Of a stretch of DNA of 64,000 bases, positions 33,471 through 43,458 are shown one piece after another. Location of the stretch: contig JAHYIO010000037.1 of assembly GCA_020543525.1 (NCBI GenBank), positions 2,294,001-2,358,000 on the forward strand, read 5' to 3'. Below the pieces are notes generated by a model. That model made no database searches. It worked only from the letters and a program-made list of their open reading frames with translations, and was not told the origin of the DNA. The position numbers were made by a program, and so were the translations under genes. Each line of letters begins with the position of its first letter. The first letter of the stretch is position 1. This stretch comes from Coriolopsis trogii. Its lineage: Eukaryota > Basidiomycota > Agaricomycetes > Polyporales > Polyporaceae.

Positions 33471-34730
33471 ATGGCTCTCCCTCCGTCCTCAATTCCGCTC
33501 CCAATCACACTCTCCCTGTCACCTGTCATCTATGTCTCTCGCAGTACCCTGGACGGCCAAGTCCTTCTTGACTTCCGTCACCTACAAGCGGAGAACATCC
33601 AAGAAAATACCTCAAGTTCCGCGGCGTGCTCAAGACCAAGACCGACGTCAACAAAGGCCACTATCGTGAAAACGTTCCGCTCATATACACCAACATGCCG
33701 CTCTGGAAACATGGCGACGCATACCCTCCTCCAGGGTCGGACGTTCTCACTCTTCCCTTCCGCTTCCAGCTGCCAGATGGCCTTCCCCCTTCATTCTTCT
33801 ACGACGTCCGCGTCAGTCGCGTATGCTCCACTCCAATCGCAGGATCCCGAGGCCGATCGTCGTCGTTCCAAGGGACCACACACCGCCTCCGTCGCAAGGA
33901 CCCCAGGGTATGTGGGAGTACCGTGAGCAGACGTCGAACATCAGGAAGGGGTTATGGGGAGCGTACTCCACGGTACACGTACGGGTACGTCCTTCCTCAT
34001 CCTTGACGGAGCCTCAAGTCGGGAAGTGCAGCGGAAGAGGTACACAATGGAGGCACAGTCGTTGACATGACTCGCAGCTCAGCATGCCTAGCCCAACCAT
34101 CCTCCCGCTCTTCGTCGACATTCCGTACATGCTCCAGATAACGACTACCACCGCTCCACTCTCGCGCGCAAAGGCAGACGAGCATCCTGCAGACAAGCTC
34201 ATCTTCCCCGCCCCTCCAGTACATCACTCCGCCCTCACATTCCGCCTCCTGCGCTTCACCAGATTGGTCGCTGGCCTGCGCTCCGCTGACGGTGAGAATG
34301 ATGCGGCGCTGTTACTGGGCGACGGGACTAGAGCGTATCTGCTTGCCGTGGACACGGGAGCTTCCCGAGAAGGAGTGGATGTCTGAGGGTGACGAGGGAA
34401 CGTGGGTGCAGCGAGCGACGTTCCGGTCGCACATGCGGCTCACGGTCCCGCCGACGTTCAAGACTGAATTCATCAAAGTCGATGTGCGTAGCATGCTCTC
34501 GATGCTTTGTTCCTTTGTGCGAGGTTGTGGCTGAATCGATCACAGTATGTGCTACGGCTGAAAGTGCCGTTCCCGGGCATTGGTAACGACGTCGCGCTCG
34601 AGTGGCCTGTCCGAGTCGTTTTGGGAGTCACGACGCCCGTGCCTTTGGGGTAGCCTCCGGCGGGTGACGCGCCATCTGCCCCGAGCACCAGTGACAACTC
34701 GCACGTGCAAGGCGGAGGAATGTACACGCC
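33471..34730 (+). pseudogene. Arrestin-like pseudogene, truncated at 3' end
   Basis: A close copy of 24437-25857 with several lesions. There is a one-base loss after QAENIQE near 33605 and a deletion joining the SASVAY segment to HSNRRIPRP near 33820. A base is gained in the VDT-ELPEKEW region near 34360. A CAG-to-TAG change gives a stop at about 34650 (PLG then stop). The copy ends abruptly after GGMYT at about 34730, so the final PPxY exon is missing. Beyond that point the sequence is a fragment of the gene at 35118-36054. About 485 bp of upstream sequence (32985-33470) was copied along with it. Confidence 0.88.
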
Positions 34731-34880
34731 ATTGGGGCTCGGTTTTCAGGGGCTGACGTTCCGGAGGCTTCAACTGCAACGGTGTTCGAAGCGTCAGTGG
34801 CGGATTGGTTAGAGCCTCCATCTGCGCAGGCAGAAATCGTCAACGTAGTGGATGTCATCGTTGGGAGGGGACTATCCATG
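34731..34880 (-). pseudogene. 5' fragment of the gene at 35118-36054
   Basis: On the minus strand this reads a peptide with GGSNQSATDASN and EASGTSAPENRAP, matching EGSNQRATDDSN and ETSGTSAPAKRTA near the N-terminus of the gene starting at 36054. Similarity is clear for about 110-150 bp only. It abuts the broken end of the arrestin-like pseudogene, forming a chimeric junction at about 34730. Confidence 0.75.
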
Positions 34881-35117
34881 ATCACCGCAGAGAAACTCTG
34901 AGTCTCAAGCAAGTCTAGCAGCCCACCGTTACGGTCCAAACCTGCGTAACGTATACGTATTCGAAACATGTTCGTACACATATCTAATCTCATCGACGTG
35001 CATGGGCGCGAGGCGAGGTGTTCTCCGGCGCACCTTCCGTCTACCCTCGGGCAGGGCATGGTGGGTCCGGGAAAGTCCAACTCATACAATCACACAGGCA
35101 GTGTTCTGCTTTTTCTT

Positions 35118-36054
35118 TCAGGCGGAACCGATGTTCCCCGCAAGTGATCGGCGCTCGACATCTGCCTTCGTGTGCTCCCAGAAGACCTCTCGTTCCTCTT
35201 CGGTGCCATACCACTTCGTCTGACTGATGTCATCGGCCAACCTGTTGCGCCGACAGACACCTTGCCGCTCTGGAAGAGGAGCACCATAATGGACGAAACG
35301 GGCAAACAGTGGACATGCATTGGTTTCATTATGTATACAGAGATAGGTAGATCAGAAAAACAACATCACTCGCTGTAGAAATGTGTGAGCAACGAAATGA
35401 CAACAGGGATATTGAGCTCCGAACGTACCGATACATCTCATACCACTTTGGCATCTGGTCCCCACTGAGACCGAGCATGCGCCTCACACCCAAGACGTCC
35501 GATTTCAGCAGTCGCACTGTTTGGGACCACGTGCAACTGTTGTCCCTGAGGGCGAACACGTACTGCATCTTGGATTTGCCAGGCTCCGGGTCGATCGGAA
35601 GGAGAGAATCCTGGACGCGGGGGAGAGTAGGGAACGCGTGGTAGACCATGCGGGGGATAATGCAACGGCTGAGTCTCTCCATGATCCTGAGCTCCTTGGC
35701 AGCGTCTTCCAGGGGCGAAGACGACAAATCGTCTTCGTACAGCTCCTTGTAGTAGTACCGTGCCCAGCGAATGCGGCAGGGGAGATCAACGATGAATCCG
35801 TACACAGCGGTAGGATCCCTTCCTGGTGATATGCGCATGAAGTAGTAGTCGTCGATCGGTGCTGGTGTGGGAGACGGACGCCTTGCGGTGCGCTTCGCAG
35901 GAGCTGACGTTCCAGAGGTCTCGTCGGGGGGTATGTTCGAATCATCAGTGGCGCGTTGGTTAGAGCCTTCTGCAACAGAACTCCCGTCGGTGCTCGTCGC
36001 GGGGAGGGGTCTGTGCATGACTTTCGAAGGTGAGGTCGTGGAGGAGTCTGCCAT
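35118..36054 (-). CDS. Unknown protein, 3' exon structure unresolved
   Basis: Exon 1 (complement 35429-36054) encodes about 208 residues. A low-complexity Ser/Thr start is followed by a structured part with DDYYFMRISPGRDPTAVYGF, RIRWARYYYKELYEDD and GDQMPKWYEMYR. A canonical donor follows (GTACGT). A likely last exon (complement 35118-35269) encodes a charged segment with TKWYGTEEEREVFWEHTKAD and a stop, but its phase does not fit exon 1 directly, so a small middle exon, another donor or a frameshift is needed. No known domain recognised. It is divergent from 36126-37876, with starts only about 70 bp apart, which suggests co-regulation. Its 5' end was copied to 34731-34880. Confidence 0.5.
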
Positions 36055-36125
36055 GATTGAGATCTGAGTACAAGTAGGTTGCAAGATGGGTGGATGGAGA
36101 CGAGAAAGAGGTTGGACGCGTTCAA

Positions 36126-37876
36126 ATGAACCGGAGCGCCTGGAATCACGTACACCTCCGAGTCCCAGTCTTCCAATTCCTCCAAACCCCCGCCGCATCC
36201 CATCACTCGTCCTACTGAGCCGTATCGCACAAAAGAGCGCATCCATGACGCCATCAATGCAGCCCAGTCTACCTCGCTCAACTCACGCAATAAGGAGGGC
36301 GACTGGTACGCCAGTCATCATGATACACTTTCCGACTTGGTCGATTTCGCCATCGATGAAGGCTCTTTGTTCGCGCGCCAGCAGTTCGACCTCTGGTTAT
36401 CAAAAGCCGCCGTCGATTTGAGGAAGCTTTCCGAGACGGCTCGTCAGCAGGCGATGGAGATGGCTGACTCGGATGACGGCTGGTCGGCCGGCGAGGACAA
36501 CCTTGAGGACGAACAGGAAGAGATAGAGGTAGACCACTTCCTCGCCGAGCTCAACCCCGAAGGTTCGGAAGAGGACTCCGAACGTGGCTCTGCAGAGCAT
36601 CACCATGGTGGCAGCGCTCCGCTAGACGACTTCCAGGAGTTGGATGACGAAGCCGATCCGGACGAAACCTGGGAAGACCTCCCAGCACCACCAAGGACGG
36701 GCGACAAACGTCTACCGCCTTCCCAGGCAGTGGACGTGGACGAGGACGACAAGAGCGAAGATAGCAACGTGGTCGTTGACGAAGACGAAGACATCGATGA
36801 GAGCGGTCATCAGGCAGATGACGAAGCTATCGACAGTGAGGGTGACGCAGAGGATGCTTGTGTCGATGATGCTCCTGACAATCACGGACACGAAGGGGGT
36901 GACTCCCTGACGAACGTTCAGCATTCCGCGGATCAAATGGGAGAGGGCGCCGACTACGTCTCTCAACGTTTGCTCATGGACGGTGACGACAATGTCACTG
37001 AGGATGATGCTCGGGTTCAAGGAGATCTCAGTCACGATCATGACGTTGATCGCGACGTTGGTGGTGAGTCTTGGTTCGTTCTCCACGCAGTCGTTGGGTA
37101 CTCACATTATCATATTTGTAGCAGCACCACCGCTCAAGTCTAAGAGAGGCCGGACCTTGAAACCTAGAAATCCAGCTGACAGGCTCCCTTCAGCCTTCCT
37201 TTCTGATGCAACCCGTACTGCGCTTGCGAGCAAAGTGAAGTTCACTCAGAGGGACGAGGAGCAAGCTATGGAGAACATGGTCCAGCTTGAACGTACGGCC
37301 AAGAGACTGACAGGTTCGTGTGTCCTTGTGTCCTCAGATGCTCACCTGTCTGATCCCAAATACCCGCTAGATGCATGTGAAGCTGACGAGTCGTTCGCGT
37401 CCGCTCACACTACCCCCGATGGCAAGGCTACAGCCAATTTTCCGGACATGATTGTGACCCACATCCACACTGTCACAAAGCCAGAGCCAGCACCCGATGC
37501 AGAGAAGCAAGCCTGGCGTCTTCGACAGGGTCGAAAGGCAAGGCACAACTGCGTGGTCATCATCGAGGAGATCAAGCCACCTCCGAGTCGTAGGGCACGA
37601 GGGGATCACTTCGAGACGGTGCTGAAGGATCGCTTGGAGAGGGCCCAACAACAGGTATTCAACTACGCACGGTCGTATTTCGAGCGCGACAGATTTGCCC
37701 AGACCGTCATTACGATGGCAGCCGCAGGCCCCTACTGGCAATGGATCAAGACGACCCGCGAAGAATGCTACCATCCACCCCCAAAGGCTGGAAAGAAAGC
37801 TCGGACATTCGCGAAACTCACCGCTTCCTTCATCGCCAGGTTCGCAGCGGCTCCCATCTTCGCCCTCGGTACCTAG
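36126..37876 (+). CDS. Acidic protein with candidate PD-(D/E)XK nuclease-like domain
   Basis: Proposed exons are 36126-36149, 36220-37063 and 37122-37876, giving 540 residues. The second intron is certain (GTGAG...TTGTAG, phase 1). The first exon is weaker: its acceptor is CTGAG, but the phase fits and no other in-frame ATG precedes the coding region. The middle (about 110-285) is extremely Asp/Glu rich. The C-terminal part has FPDM at 396-399, VVIIEEIK ending at Lys441, and RAQQQVFNYA near 463-472. This spacing resembles the PD, E-x-K and Q...Y elements of PD-(D/E)XK nucleases. The frame meets TAG at 37874 but continues with protein-like sequence (ESDAELTNMRD...) to a GT donor, so the stop may be a recent truncation. 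Function unknown. Confidence 0.5.
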
Positions 37877-38755
37877 GAGTCCGACGCAGAGCTCACCAAT
37901 ATGCGGGACACCATGCTCATTCCGACTCTGGAGAACCATCTGTGGTACCGGATCCAGTTGCAACATCGTGAGACGAACGATGGTGAGGTTCAGACGTGAC
38001 AAATATGTGTTAACGGCTCTCCAGCAGAGCAGTCAGGAATCCCCGACTCGGACTATGGGCCCGGGGTCATGATCAGCGATGTACCAGTAATTATGGATGT
38101 CAATAATCTGTACCAATATACACTTTTGCTCCAAACATCGGCCTGTAATCTATCCCCACGTCAGGGACTCGGATACATAAGCGTGACTATGCCAATATAC
38201 TACCGGTCAAGTGTGGACGTCTCGCGCGATCCCATCGGTTTGCTCTCATTAAAGACGACGCCTGGCCCAGTCATACGAGCTAGGGGAGCAATCAAGTTAC
38301 TGATTGCAGAAGGAAAGACCTGGTGTTATGTAGATATCCTGCTGCCGTTACAGAGATGGCTGCAACCTGGCAGGCACTTCATAGTACACTTCCGTGCTCT
38401 GTGCCTGGACATATGGCCATATATTGAGAGTAAGTCTCGTCAGCTGAAACATAGGTAGGGACTGGCGCGGGTATACCCGCGGCCCCCCATGCGACGGCTT
38501 ATGCGCCACTGTCCATGCGCCCAATGGGATCGGGTTCAGATCAAATATGCTGGACGACGAGCAGCACATTCGCGCATATCTTCCTCAGAAATCGCTCTCT
38601 CGCTGCATAGCGAGGTTCGAGAAGCCCGAGAGCTCCTCGAGGGGCTCAGGTGCCGGAAATTCCCGCACTTTCAGACGTTCAGATGAAGGGGGAAATACTG
38701 ATGTTGATCTCCAGGGCGGCCCGAAACTCTCTCAGTGAAACATCCCGAGTCAGAT
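37877..38755. other. Intergenic; possible former 3' exons of upstream gene
   Basis: After the TAG at 37876 the same frame stays open to about 37980, ending at a GTGAG donor, and a further frame is open from about 38028 to 38458. These may be former 3' exons of the nuclease-like gene. Near 38690-38755 lies the 3' flank of the arrestin-like gene at 38756, which is shared with 56198 onward. Confidence 0.45.
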
Positions 38756-40277
38756 TCATGCTTTCTCGTCGTCTCCCCATTCACGCTCGTTGCTGACATC
38801 CCAATACGCGCTACGATGGACACGTCAACGAAAGCAGACGCGTAGAAACAAACCCACGCACGGCGGAAGATCCAAAGTAGGCTGCGAGCCGTCCCCCTCC
38901 TGGTCCTCTCCTCTGGGCAGCGGCCGGTCGAGGCCCGAAGTCACCGTGACGGGCACGTCGAGCCTGAGGTCGTTCCCAATGCCAGGAAACGGGACTTTGA
39001 CGATGAGCTCGTACTACAAAGACGCCAGTCAACACATCCGTGCTCGAACGGACGACCGTCGACAGAAAGAAGGAAGGCAGAAACGAAAAGCACACGCACG
39101 TCGCACTCGATGTTGTGCACCGCAAACGTCGGCGCACAGTCGAGCCTGAACGTCGAGCGGAACGTCGCCCGCTGCACCCACGTCCCCATCGCGTCCCGTC
39201 CCGCCCCGCCCGCCCCGTCCTCTCCGCCCGCCTGCTCCCCCTTCTCTCCTCTCTCAGCCCGTGCCGACCCACCCGAGTCGAGCGGGACCCACTCCCTCGC
39301 GGGAACATCGCTCTCGACGGGACCCTTGCTCGTGCGCTTCGTGCCCAGGAACGTCGCGACGTCCCCACTCGCGCCCGCCCGGGCGTACTTCGCGCGGAGC
39401 TTCAGCTGGCGGTGGAGCGCGAACTGGACGCCCTCCGGGGTGGCGGGCGCCGGAGGAAACACGGGTTTGTCCGCAGGTTGCGCGTCCGCTTTGGCGCGCG
39501 AGAGGGGCGCGGAGGTCGTCCGGACGGTGATCGTGTACGGGATGTCCGAGAAGAGGGGGAGGACGGGGATGTCCGGGAGCGCGAGCTGTGAACGCAGAAA
39601 TCGCGCAAGTTCGGATGCAAGAGGACAGACACAGGGGAGGAGGCGCACCTCGACGCGGACGGTAGCGTACTCGCCCCAGAACCCCTTCCTGACCCGGTCC
39701 TCCTTCGCCCGCGTCTTCATCGCATGCGTCGCGCCCCCCGCCGTGAGCGCCGCCCCGGTCTCGTCGCGGGGCACGACCGCGAGCGGCACGCGGTGCTTCT
39801 TGTTCACGGTCAGCAGGCCCGGGCGGACGCCGACGGCGGTGAGCGAGTACCGCACGTCCGCGGTCCTGTCCCGCCCGAACGAGTGGAAGTGGAACGAGGA
39901 CGGGAGCTGCGGGGGGAGCGCGAACGCGAACGGGAGGCGGAGGGTGTGTGTGTCGGGTGGGGGGTATGGGCACGAGGGTTGGGCGCGCGACCAGAGCGTG
40001 GTGTCGTTGCGCACGAGCGGGATCGTCTCGATGAACGTGCTCTTGTCGCGGTGGATGACCCTGTGGGGGTGCGTTAGCGCATGCGAGGGGGTGAAGGTGG
40101 GATCAAGACGGACGTCTTGGACGAGCCGCGGAGACGGAGGTGGACCTCTTGGATGTTCTCCTCTTGGAGCTTTGGAAAATCTATCTCGACTTCGCCGGCG
40201 ATGGTGCTGCCCGCGGGGTATATCGCAGGCGGCGCGGAGATGGTCAGAGCAGAGGAGGAAGTGAAGCGGGAGAACAT
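38756..40277 (-). CDS. Arrestin-like protein with C-terminal PPxY (second subfamily)
   Basis: Five exons (complement of 38756-38810, 38862-39013, 39100-39585, 39649-40060, 40114-40277) give 422 residues. Compared with the genes at 22374 and 24437 there is one extra phase-2 intron early in the N-lobe and a different start (MFSRFTSSSALTI). Arrestin features include PAGSTIAGEVEIDF, IQEVHLRLRG, SLTAVGVRPGLL, LPLFSDIPYTITVRTTSAPL and TWVQRATF. A Gly/Glu-rich insert precedes TWVQRATF. The end is LDLPPAYWD plus 13 residues, with PPAY at 404-407 created across the last intron. It lies head-to-tail upstream of nothing else on its strand; the dehydrogenase at 40677 is behind its promoter. The inverted copy at 55140 is a pseudogene, so this is the functional member of the pair. 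Confidence 0.88.
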
Positions 40278-40676
40278 GACGACGATTCAGGGACTCAAGG
40301 ACGTCTGGTGCTCGCGGGTGTATGTATGCATGCTTATGTATACCCTGCAGGTGCGTCTGCGTCCGAGATCGATCGTGGAAACAAGGAGCAATCGAGTGTC
40401 GATCGAGTCATTCAGAGGCCAAGCGGTGCGAGAATGAAAGAGACCGTCGATGCTCGTGTACCAGTGAGCGCACGCTTGGCACGTCTAACCCCATACTGCG
40501 CAGCCATGATACTGACAGCGGCTGCGGGATGGCATGACATGGCACTCACCGTACGGATAGCGTGCCCGCCGAGTCCGGACTGCGCGTTCGAAACACTTGA
40601 TAGTATGTCGCACCAGCACGAGCGCGCGGCCATAAGAGTACAAACACACAACAGACCCAAGACAGCGACCTCACAC
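40278..40676. other. Promoter of arrestin-like gene / 3' flank of dehydrogenase
   Basis: About 400 bp inside the left duplication arm, corresponding to 54746-55139 in the right arm. No other feature recognised. Confidence 0.5.
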
Positions 40677-43014
40677 TCAGTGCTTCTCTCCCTCCTGCTT
40701 CGCAGCAGACGGCTCCGGATACAGCTGCCCCATACGCATTCATCAGCACGCTCTCACCGCCCGAGACGAGCGCACGACGCACCTTGCCAGGGTTGAACAG
40801 GTTGTACGGATCGACCGTCTTCTTGATCCGCCGCATGAGCTCGACCGTGCCCTCCCCGAGCTCCTCGACCAAGTACTCGCGCTTGCCCATCCCGACGCCG
40901 TGCTCGCCCGTGCACGTCCCGTCAAGCGCGATCGCGCGGTGCACCATCCGCGCCACCGCCGCGCGCGCCTTCTCGAGCTCCTCCTCGTTCCGGAACAGCA
41001 GGAGCGCGTGAAAGTTGCCTGGCGCTCGAGGTGAGGGTGCGGCAACAGAGAGGGAGGCAAAAGACGTACCGTCGCCGACGTGCCCGACGATGGTGTTCAC
41101 GATCCCGTGCTGCTCCAGGTCCTCCTTCGTCGCGTACACGAGCTCAGGCAGCCTGGAGGGCGGGACGCTAAGAACCGAACGTCAATGCCGTCAACCGGGC
41201 TACAGGGAAGAGGAGACGTACCAGACGTCCGTGCTCCAACCGCGCGCCCCCGGCAAGATCGCCAAGCTCGAGTACAGCGCGTTCTTCCTGTCCATCCACA
41301 GATCCGCCGCCTCCTTCTCGCTCCGCGCAAGCGCGAACCCCGTCCCGCCGTACTTTTGGCTGATCTTCTGCACCACGTCCGCCGTCTCCTGGAGCGCGCG
41401 CGGCGTCGGCCCCTGGAACTTGAAGAACAGGCTATCCTTCTCGGGCCACTTGCGCGCCGACTGGCCGTACACGTTCGTCGCGCGCATGAACTGGTCGTCG
41501 CACAGCTCGACGCACTCTGGGTGTGATTCAGATCCTGTGCGGGAGAAAGGAGACGAGAACGAAGTTCAGGGGACTTACGGATGCCGACGCCCGAGTTGAC
41601 GATCTCGATCACGGCCTCGGTCGCCTTGCGGACGTCCGGGAACTGCACAACGGCGACGTTCGTCGGGAGGACCGGCGCGAGGCGGACGGTGACTGCAATA
41701 TGAAGTCAGTGTGCGCCTCCGTTGAGACGAATGAAGAAAGGAGGCCAACCTTCGGTGACGATCCCAAGCGTGCCCTCGGCGCCGATGAAGAGCTTGGTGG
41801 TATCGAAGCCGGCAGACGATTTGCGCGCTCGCCTGCGAGTCTTGATGACCTCTCCCGTTGGCAACACCACCGTCTGTGAGACCGTCAGCGAAAGTCGCGC
41901 GGAAAGAGCAGAGGAGACTGACGGCGTTGAGGAACCACTCGGCCTTTGCAGTCCCGTACCGGACGGCATTGGCTGCGTTGGATCAGTACGCGGGGCGGAT
42001 ACGCACAATCGTGAAGTACGTACTGCCGGAGCAGCCTGTGCTGAGCATGCCGCCTAGCGTCGCTCCAGGCCCAGGATCAAGCTGGGTGGGAAAGAAGAAT
42101 GAGAGGTGCGCATGGTCTCAGTACTGCGGGCACAGTAAACGTACAGGGAAGAAGAGTGGGATGCCTGGGATTGATTGTGAGCATGAACAGATGCACCGAG
42201 CTCGGTGGGACGGTACCTTTTTTCTTGAGTGTTTCGTTGAGGTCCATCCAGCGCAGTCCAGGCTGACAGACGACGTCCGAGTCGGATTCTGTGGGCATGG
42301 TTGGGTGATGAGTCTATCGCGAGACGGGCAGACTGACCGTGTATTTCGATGATTCTGTCCATCTTGGACATGTCGACGCATATACCACCGACAGACGGCT
42401 GATTGGCGAGTGAGCAAAGGTGTCTGGGATGGAGGAATACAAGACGTACGGCACGGAAGTGACCCTCAAGACTGGTAGCACCCGAGTAAGGAATGACGGG
42501 CATCTTGTACTTGATGGCCGTCTTGACGATCCTGACGACATCCTCGGTCGATTGGGGGTAGACGACGACAGAGGGAAAGGAGCCTGCGGACGTTGGGCAT
42601 GGGATGGATGCTACAGTGACATAAGGACTGACTGGGATGATAGTCGTTCTCTGAGAAGCCGTGCTCTTCGAGATGCTCTGCGTCTGTCGTGACCGCGTCC
42701 TCGCCCGGGAAGAGCTTCCTCAGGTCCTCGATGGCGTTCCTGAAGTCCTGCGGGGAGCCGTACTGGTTGTTGAATTGTGTGGTGGACGCGGCAGGAGCGG
42801 AAGGGGAGGAGAGGGCGTAGTAGGTGGCGGCCCCGGTGAGAGCAGAGCCTAGAACGAAAGCCAGGGGAGCATTGGAGTGGGTGCGAGGAGGGTCTGTGCG
42901 TGTGCTGTTATGGCGCGTGCCAAAAGTCCTGCTGAGCACAGGGGCGGACGAGCGCGATAGGGAACGCCTGGAGGAGGCGAGGAGGGCAGCGCGGCAGGAG
43001 GCGGGGACGGACAT
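40677..43014 (-). CDS. DLD1: Mitochondrial D-lactate dehydrogenase (FAD-linked), copy A
   Basis: Thirteen exons give 563 residues: complement of 40677-40724, 40783-41018, 41070-41167, 41222-41516, 41579-41692, 41750-41873, 41923-41972, 42024-42081, 42145-42164, 42217-42288, 42338-42398, 42450-42583, 42633-43014. It oxidises D-lactate to pyruvate and passes electrons to cytochrome c at the mitochondrial inner membrane. The N-terminus is an Arg/Ser-rich presequence followed by a hydrophobic anchor (about 45-66). The FAD-binding domain shows [36 protein letters not shown] and [11 protein letters not shown]. The C-terminal FAD-oxidase domain has [22 protein letters not shown] and [10 protein letters not shown]. 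Cytochrome versus other acceptor is inferred from the Dld1 family. An intact inverted copy is at 52400-54745. Confidence 0.92.
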
Positions 43015-43458
43015 GGGGGCGAGAGGGGGAGGCCATGGCCGCTGCTATAAACGATGGCGAGAGAGGGGAAGAAGGTGAGGACATCGGCCAACAGCGCGCA
43101 CGTCACGAGCACGCCTCTCTCCCTCCTGACTCGCTGCTCAACAGTACTTACTACACGCGTGCCGCGCCTGCTCTTCCCAAACGACGATGTGCATATCCTA
43201 GGCCTCCAGGCTCGCTCGACCCAACGATGTTCTCGCAGCTGCTCGCGTCATCAACACAGTGCATGCTACGACTCGTCTCACTAGTCACACCTCATAGTCG
43301 ATCACCGCGCAGCACCATCGATGGTCAAGTATTAGCACCGCTCTGGAAGCCCATCTGCCTGCTCTATGCACTGCATGTCAGCCCATAGTACTACTACTCT
43401 CTCCCCCTGCGCAGCCGTTTGATATAAGCCCACCACTGGTCAGTCGTCCCAAACCATC
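43015..43458. promoter_or_regulatory. Divergent promoter between dehydrogenase A and arrestin-like gene
   Basis: The first 100 bp (43015 to about 43115) match the region upstream of dehydrogenase copy B, including a GTTTATAGCAGCG stretch on the minus strand; the duplication ends here. On the plus strand TGATATAAGCCCACC (43420-43434) stands 24 bp before the ATG at 43459 and is identical to 26263-26277. Confidence 0.6.

Larger units (their letters stand above)
38690..43115. repeat. Left arm of inverted segmental duplication
   Basis: It contains an arrestin-like gene and a D-lactate dehydrogenase gene, both on the minus strand. It is copied in inverted orientation at about 52295-56260 (right arm). 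Gene order, all 13 dehydrogenase exon boundaries, intron sequences in part, about 100 bp upstream of the dehydrogenase start and the arrestin 3' flank all correspond. About 9.2 kb separates the arms. End points are approximate. Confidence 0.9.

Noticed and set aside
38069..38458. 130-residue open frame as a separate gene
   Set aside because: It has no start context or domain and may be a former 3' exon of the gene at 36126; not listed as its own gene.
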